NCBI RefSeq assembly: GCF_040932005.1
Contig: NZ_CP162414.1
Location: forward strand, 2,383,501 to 2,447,500
DNA: 64,000 nt
Source of the DNA: Aestuariibius sp. HNIBRBA575
GTDB taxonomy: Bacteria; Pseudomonadota; Alphaproteobacteria; Rhodobacterales; Rhodobacteraceae
Direction of reading: 5' to 3'
The notes beneath the pieces were generated by a model. That model did no database searches. It was not told the origin of the DNA and saw only the letters and a program-made list of their open reading frames with translations. The stretch's first letter is position 1; every line of letters begins with the position of its first letter. The translations under genes and the position numbers were made by a program. Shown here in pieces: positions 62,274-64,000 of this stretch.

Positions 62274-62613
62274 AGCTCTGCTATCTTGACGTTTATGTCA
62301 CCGTTTCGCGCGGCTTAATCGGTCTTGGGAAATGTGTCTTTGGTCCCCTTCAGTGGGGTGATCCAATCCGGCGAGTTGAGGAGCGGATTAACTCAGCCAG
62401 CATCGTACCCATTTTGCGCTATAACCGCCGCGTTTGATGGACCTAAACCGACGGTTATTTTTGCGCAAATCTACTTTGGGAACGTTGCCCCAAGGTCAGT
62501 TCCATTTGGCTTCCATTACAAAACGTGAAACCGAAAGTTGTTGGGTTATAAGGTTAACCTTGTTCTGGCGCACCTTTGGGTACATCAGATTCGGCCCCCC
62601 TAAAACGCTGACG
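62274..62613. other. Gene-free stretch
   Basis: 340 bp between the KAS III-like gene and the convergent small regulator. Short frames here lack ribosome sites and protein-like sequence. I see no clear terminator, repeat or promoter. Confidence 0.5.
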
Positions 62614-63066
62614 TCAGACGGTTTCTTCTTCCAGATGCATCTTCATGTCCAACAACACTTTCTGCAATTCAAGCGTTTCGCGCAGCAGGCGTTTGGCTTC
62701 GTTTACAGTGATGATCCCGTCTTCGATGGATTGATTATACTCACCCATCAACATCGCAAAACGCTGCGATAATGCGATCACATCTGAATTGACGCCGCCA
62801 ACCGAATTCTTTGGAGATTCATCATAAGACAATGTAATCCCACGCAATTCCGCCAGTGCAGATGTTACATGCGGATATGATGACGCAGCTTCCAACGCGG
62901 CAACAGCATCCACCGGCATAAACCGATCTGCATGTTCTTCTGCGTCAGAATAATAGCGCCCCAACGTCGCTTTGGATTTGCCTGTCAATTTACATGCAGG
63001 TTCAACACCCACATCCTTAACCAGCGCCTCAGTGTGCTTTTTTAGGTAATTCCCAACCCCAGCCAT
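62614..63066 (-). CDS. Small HTH protein, phage CII-like
   Basis: 150 residues. The N-terminal part YLKKHTEALVKDVGVEPACK then LTGKSKATLGRYYSDAEEHADRFMPVDAVAALEA reads as a helix-turn-helix domain close to the phage regulatory CII family. The remaining 70 residues form a long helical region, VIALSQRFAMLMGEYNQSI and KRLLRETLELQKVLLDMKM, likely a coiled-coil dimer. It looks like a chromosomal regulator conserved in this group of bacteria, but I cannot name its targets. It diverges from tdk across 321 bases. Confidence 0.65.
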   Translation of the reverse strand: MAGVGNYLKKHTEALVKDVGVEPACKLTGKSKATLGRYYSDAEEHADRFMPVDAVAALEAASSYPHVTSALAELRGITLSYDESPKNSVGGVNSDVIALSQRFAMLMGEYNQSIEDGIITVNEAKRLLRETLELQKVLLDMKMHLEEETV

Positions 63067-63205
63067 ATGTCCACCTATTCCGATCTTAACTATTCGGGGA
63101 AAGCCCGAATGCTTTTCCCATTAATGACTTGGCGCGCATTTGTCATTGGTAAAGCGTCCTCACGAGGACAAGTAACCAGTGATCGGCGCCATGCGCGGTG
63201 CCGTA

Positions 63206-63282
63206 GGGTTGGGTTGGGCACCCCATCCTGCCACTGTCTCCTTGCTGGCTTTAGGAGAGAGTGGCAACGCCCAACCTGACCC
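63206..63282. ncRNA. Candidate structured RNA in the gap ahead of tdk
   Basis: Nested pairing: GGGT (63206-63209) with ACCC (63279-63282), a 2x2 internal loop TG/TG, then GGTTGGGC (63212-63219) with GCCCAACC (63269-63276), an unequal bulge, then GCCACTGTCTCCT (63230-63242) with AGGAGAGAGTGGC (63253-63265), 12 of 13 pairs, and a 10-base loop TGCTGGCTTT. About 24 pairs in 77 bases is far beyond chance for a spacer. It could be a leader of tdk or an independent RNA on either strand; I do not recognise a known class. The rest of the 321-bp gap (63067-63387) also has GTCCTC-AC-GAGGAC at 63157-63170 and a CGGGG...CCCCG hairpin near 63345-63365. Confidence 0.6.
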
Positions 63283-63387
63283 GCTGTTCTTGGTCTTTTG
63301 GGATCGACCACTCACGGGAACCCATCATGGTTGCATAGTTGTTTGTCGGGGTTGCAAAGCCCCGGCAGGCAGCGCTACCAAGCGCGC

Positions 63388-63969
63388 ATGGCAAAACTAT
63401 ATTTTCATTTTTCGACCATGAATGCCGGCAAATCGACCGTTTTGCTGCAGGCGTCTTATAACTATATCGAACGCGGTATGCAGACCTATCTGTTGACCGC
63501 CCAGTTTGATGATCGGGCCGGTCAGGGGCAAATCGCCAGCCGAATCGGGATCGCGGCAAAGGCGGATACATTTGCCCCAGACGAAGATCTGTTTGCCAAG
63601 ATCGAAGCGCGCCTCAATTCTGGTCCCTGCGCCTGTGTGTTCATCGACGAGGCGCAGTTCCTGTCCGAAGAACAGGTTTGGCAATTGGCGCGTGCCGTGG
63701 ACGATCTGGGCGTGCCGGTGATGTGTTATGGGCTGCGGGTGGATTTTCAGGGCAAATTGTTCCCTGGATCGGCCGCCTTACTGGCCTTGGCCGATGAAAT
63801 GCGCGAAGTGCGCACGATCTGTCATTGCGGGAAAAAGGCCACCATGGTGATCCGACAGGACGCCGAAGGAAACGTCGTCACTGACGGGGCACAGGTCCAG
63901 ATCGGCGGCAATGACAGCTATGTCAGCCTATGCCGGCGGCATTTCAGATTGGCGACCGGCCGCAACTGA
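63388..63969 (+). CDS. tdk: Thymidine kinase (type II, TK1-like)
   Basis: 193 residues. P-loop in FSTMNAGKSTVLLQASYN, Walker B with catalytic Glu in VFIDEAQFLSEEQV, the dTMP-side stretch VMCYGLRVDFQGKLFPGSAALLALAD and a zinc-lasso with ICHCGKKA and LCRRHF. The start is the ATG at 63388; a frame from 63298 reads through the structured gap and has no support. It salvages thymidine to dTMP. The 31 bases after it contain nothing recognisable. Confidence 0.96.
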   Translation: MAKLYFHFSTMNAGKSTVLLQASYNYIERGMQTYLLTAQFDDRAGQGQIASRIGIAAKADTFAPDEDLFAKIEARLNSGPCACVFIDEAQFLSEEQVWQLARAVDDLGVPVMCYGLRVDFQGKLFPGSAALLALADEMREVRTICHCGKKATMVIRQDAEGNVVTDGAQVQIGGNDSYVSLCRRHFRLATGRN

Positions 63970-64000
63970 TCCGTCGCGGCTGGCAGATTTCATCACTGGA

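Noticed and set aside
62325..62772. Two overlapping plus-strand frames after the KAS III-like gene
   Set aside because: No ribosome sites, no recognisable domains, and the second runs antisense into the small HTH gene.
63206..63282. Signal-recognition-particle RNA, tmRNA or RNase P RNA
   Set aside because: None of the conserved cores (SRP tetraloop region, tmRNA tRNA-like T arm, RNase P GAGGAAAGTCC) is present.

Overview
The window reads as a piece of chromosome from an alphaproteobacterium, most likely a marine member of the Rhodobacteraceae (Roseobacter group). Pointers are the density of TctCBA-type and sugar ABC uptake systems, the thiCOSGEFD order behind a TPP riboswitch, the aqpS-arsH arsenic module, and short ATGA gene overlaps throughout. 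This placement is inferred from gene content and family resemblance; no database search was run.

Layout. 1-9834: end of an FAD oxidoreductase, then a LacI-regulated operon for uptake and hydrolysis of a small glycoside (regulator, binding protein, two permeases, GH63-like hydrolase, ATPase) and an omega-aminotransferase. 9967-23441: a genomic island in the 3' end of tRNA-Ser(GCT), bounded by a 19-bp direct repeat. It carries an integrase, unknown proteins and a tightly packed operon: orphan RarA-C-like protein, second tyrosine recombinase, type IIG restriction-modification enzyme, Schlafen/AlbA-type protein and a PUA/EVE-like plus GIY-YIG-like protein. An XRE repressor diverges from a small exported protein across two matching operators. 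23442-26985: debris of an older island at the same tRNA, with a P4-type integrase stub, a truncated two-gene remnant, a decayed hsdR and a chimeric membrane-protein fragment.

26979-33175: M20 amidohydrolase, arsenic genes (arsH, aqpS, divergent arsR with a strong palindromic operator), a quinone-oxidoreductase-like enzyme and an SDR divergent from a LysR regulator. 33178-39425: complete thiamine operon thiC-O-S-G-E-F-D on the minus strand, under a TPP riboswitch. 39589-47407: PiT phosphate permease, Nudix hydrolase and two GGDEF-EAL proteins, one paired with a PhnD-like binding protein. 47531-49845: DUF3616 protein and glutathione-dependent formaldehyde dehydrogenase.

49884-57609: a two-component system with an orphan periplasmic binding protein, divergent from a tctCBA-atuA-DUF4387 operon; the shared promoter region has three regularly spaced direct repeats and a palindrome. 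57654-61016: mutarotase, lactonase-like amidohydrolase, nagA and a GlcNAc-kinase-like gene. 61155-63969: KAS III-like synthase, a small HTH protein, a candidate structured RNA and thymidine kinase.

The parts most likely to hold something undescribed are the restriction/AlbA/EVE-GIY operon of the island, the structured RNA candidate ahead of tdk, and two cases of a solute-binding protein tied to a signalling protein instead of a transporter.
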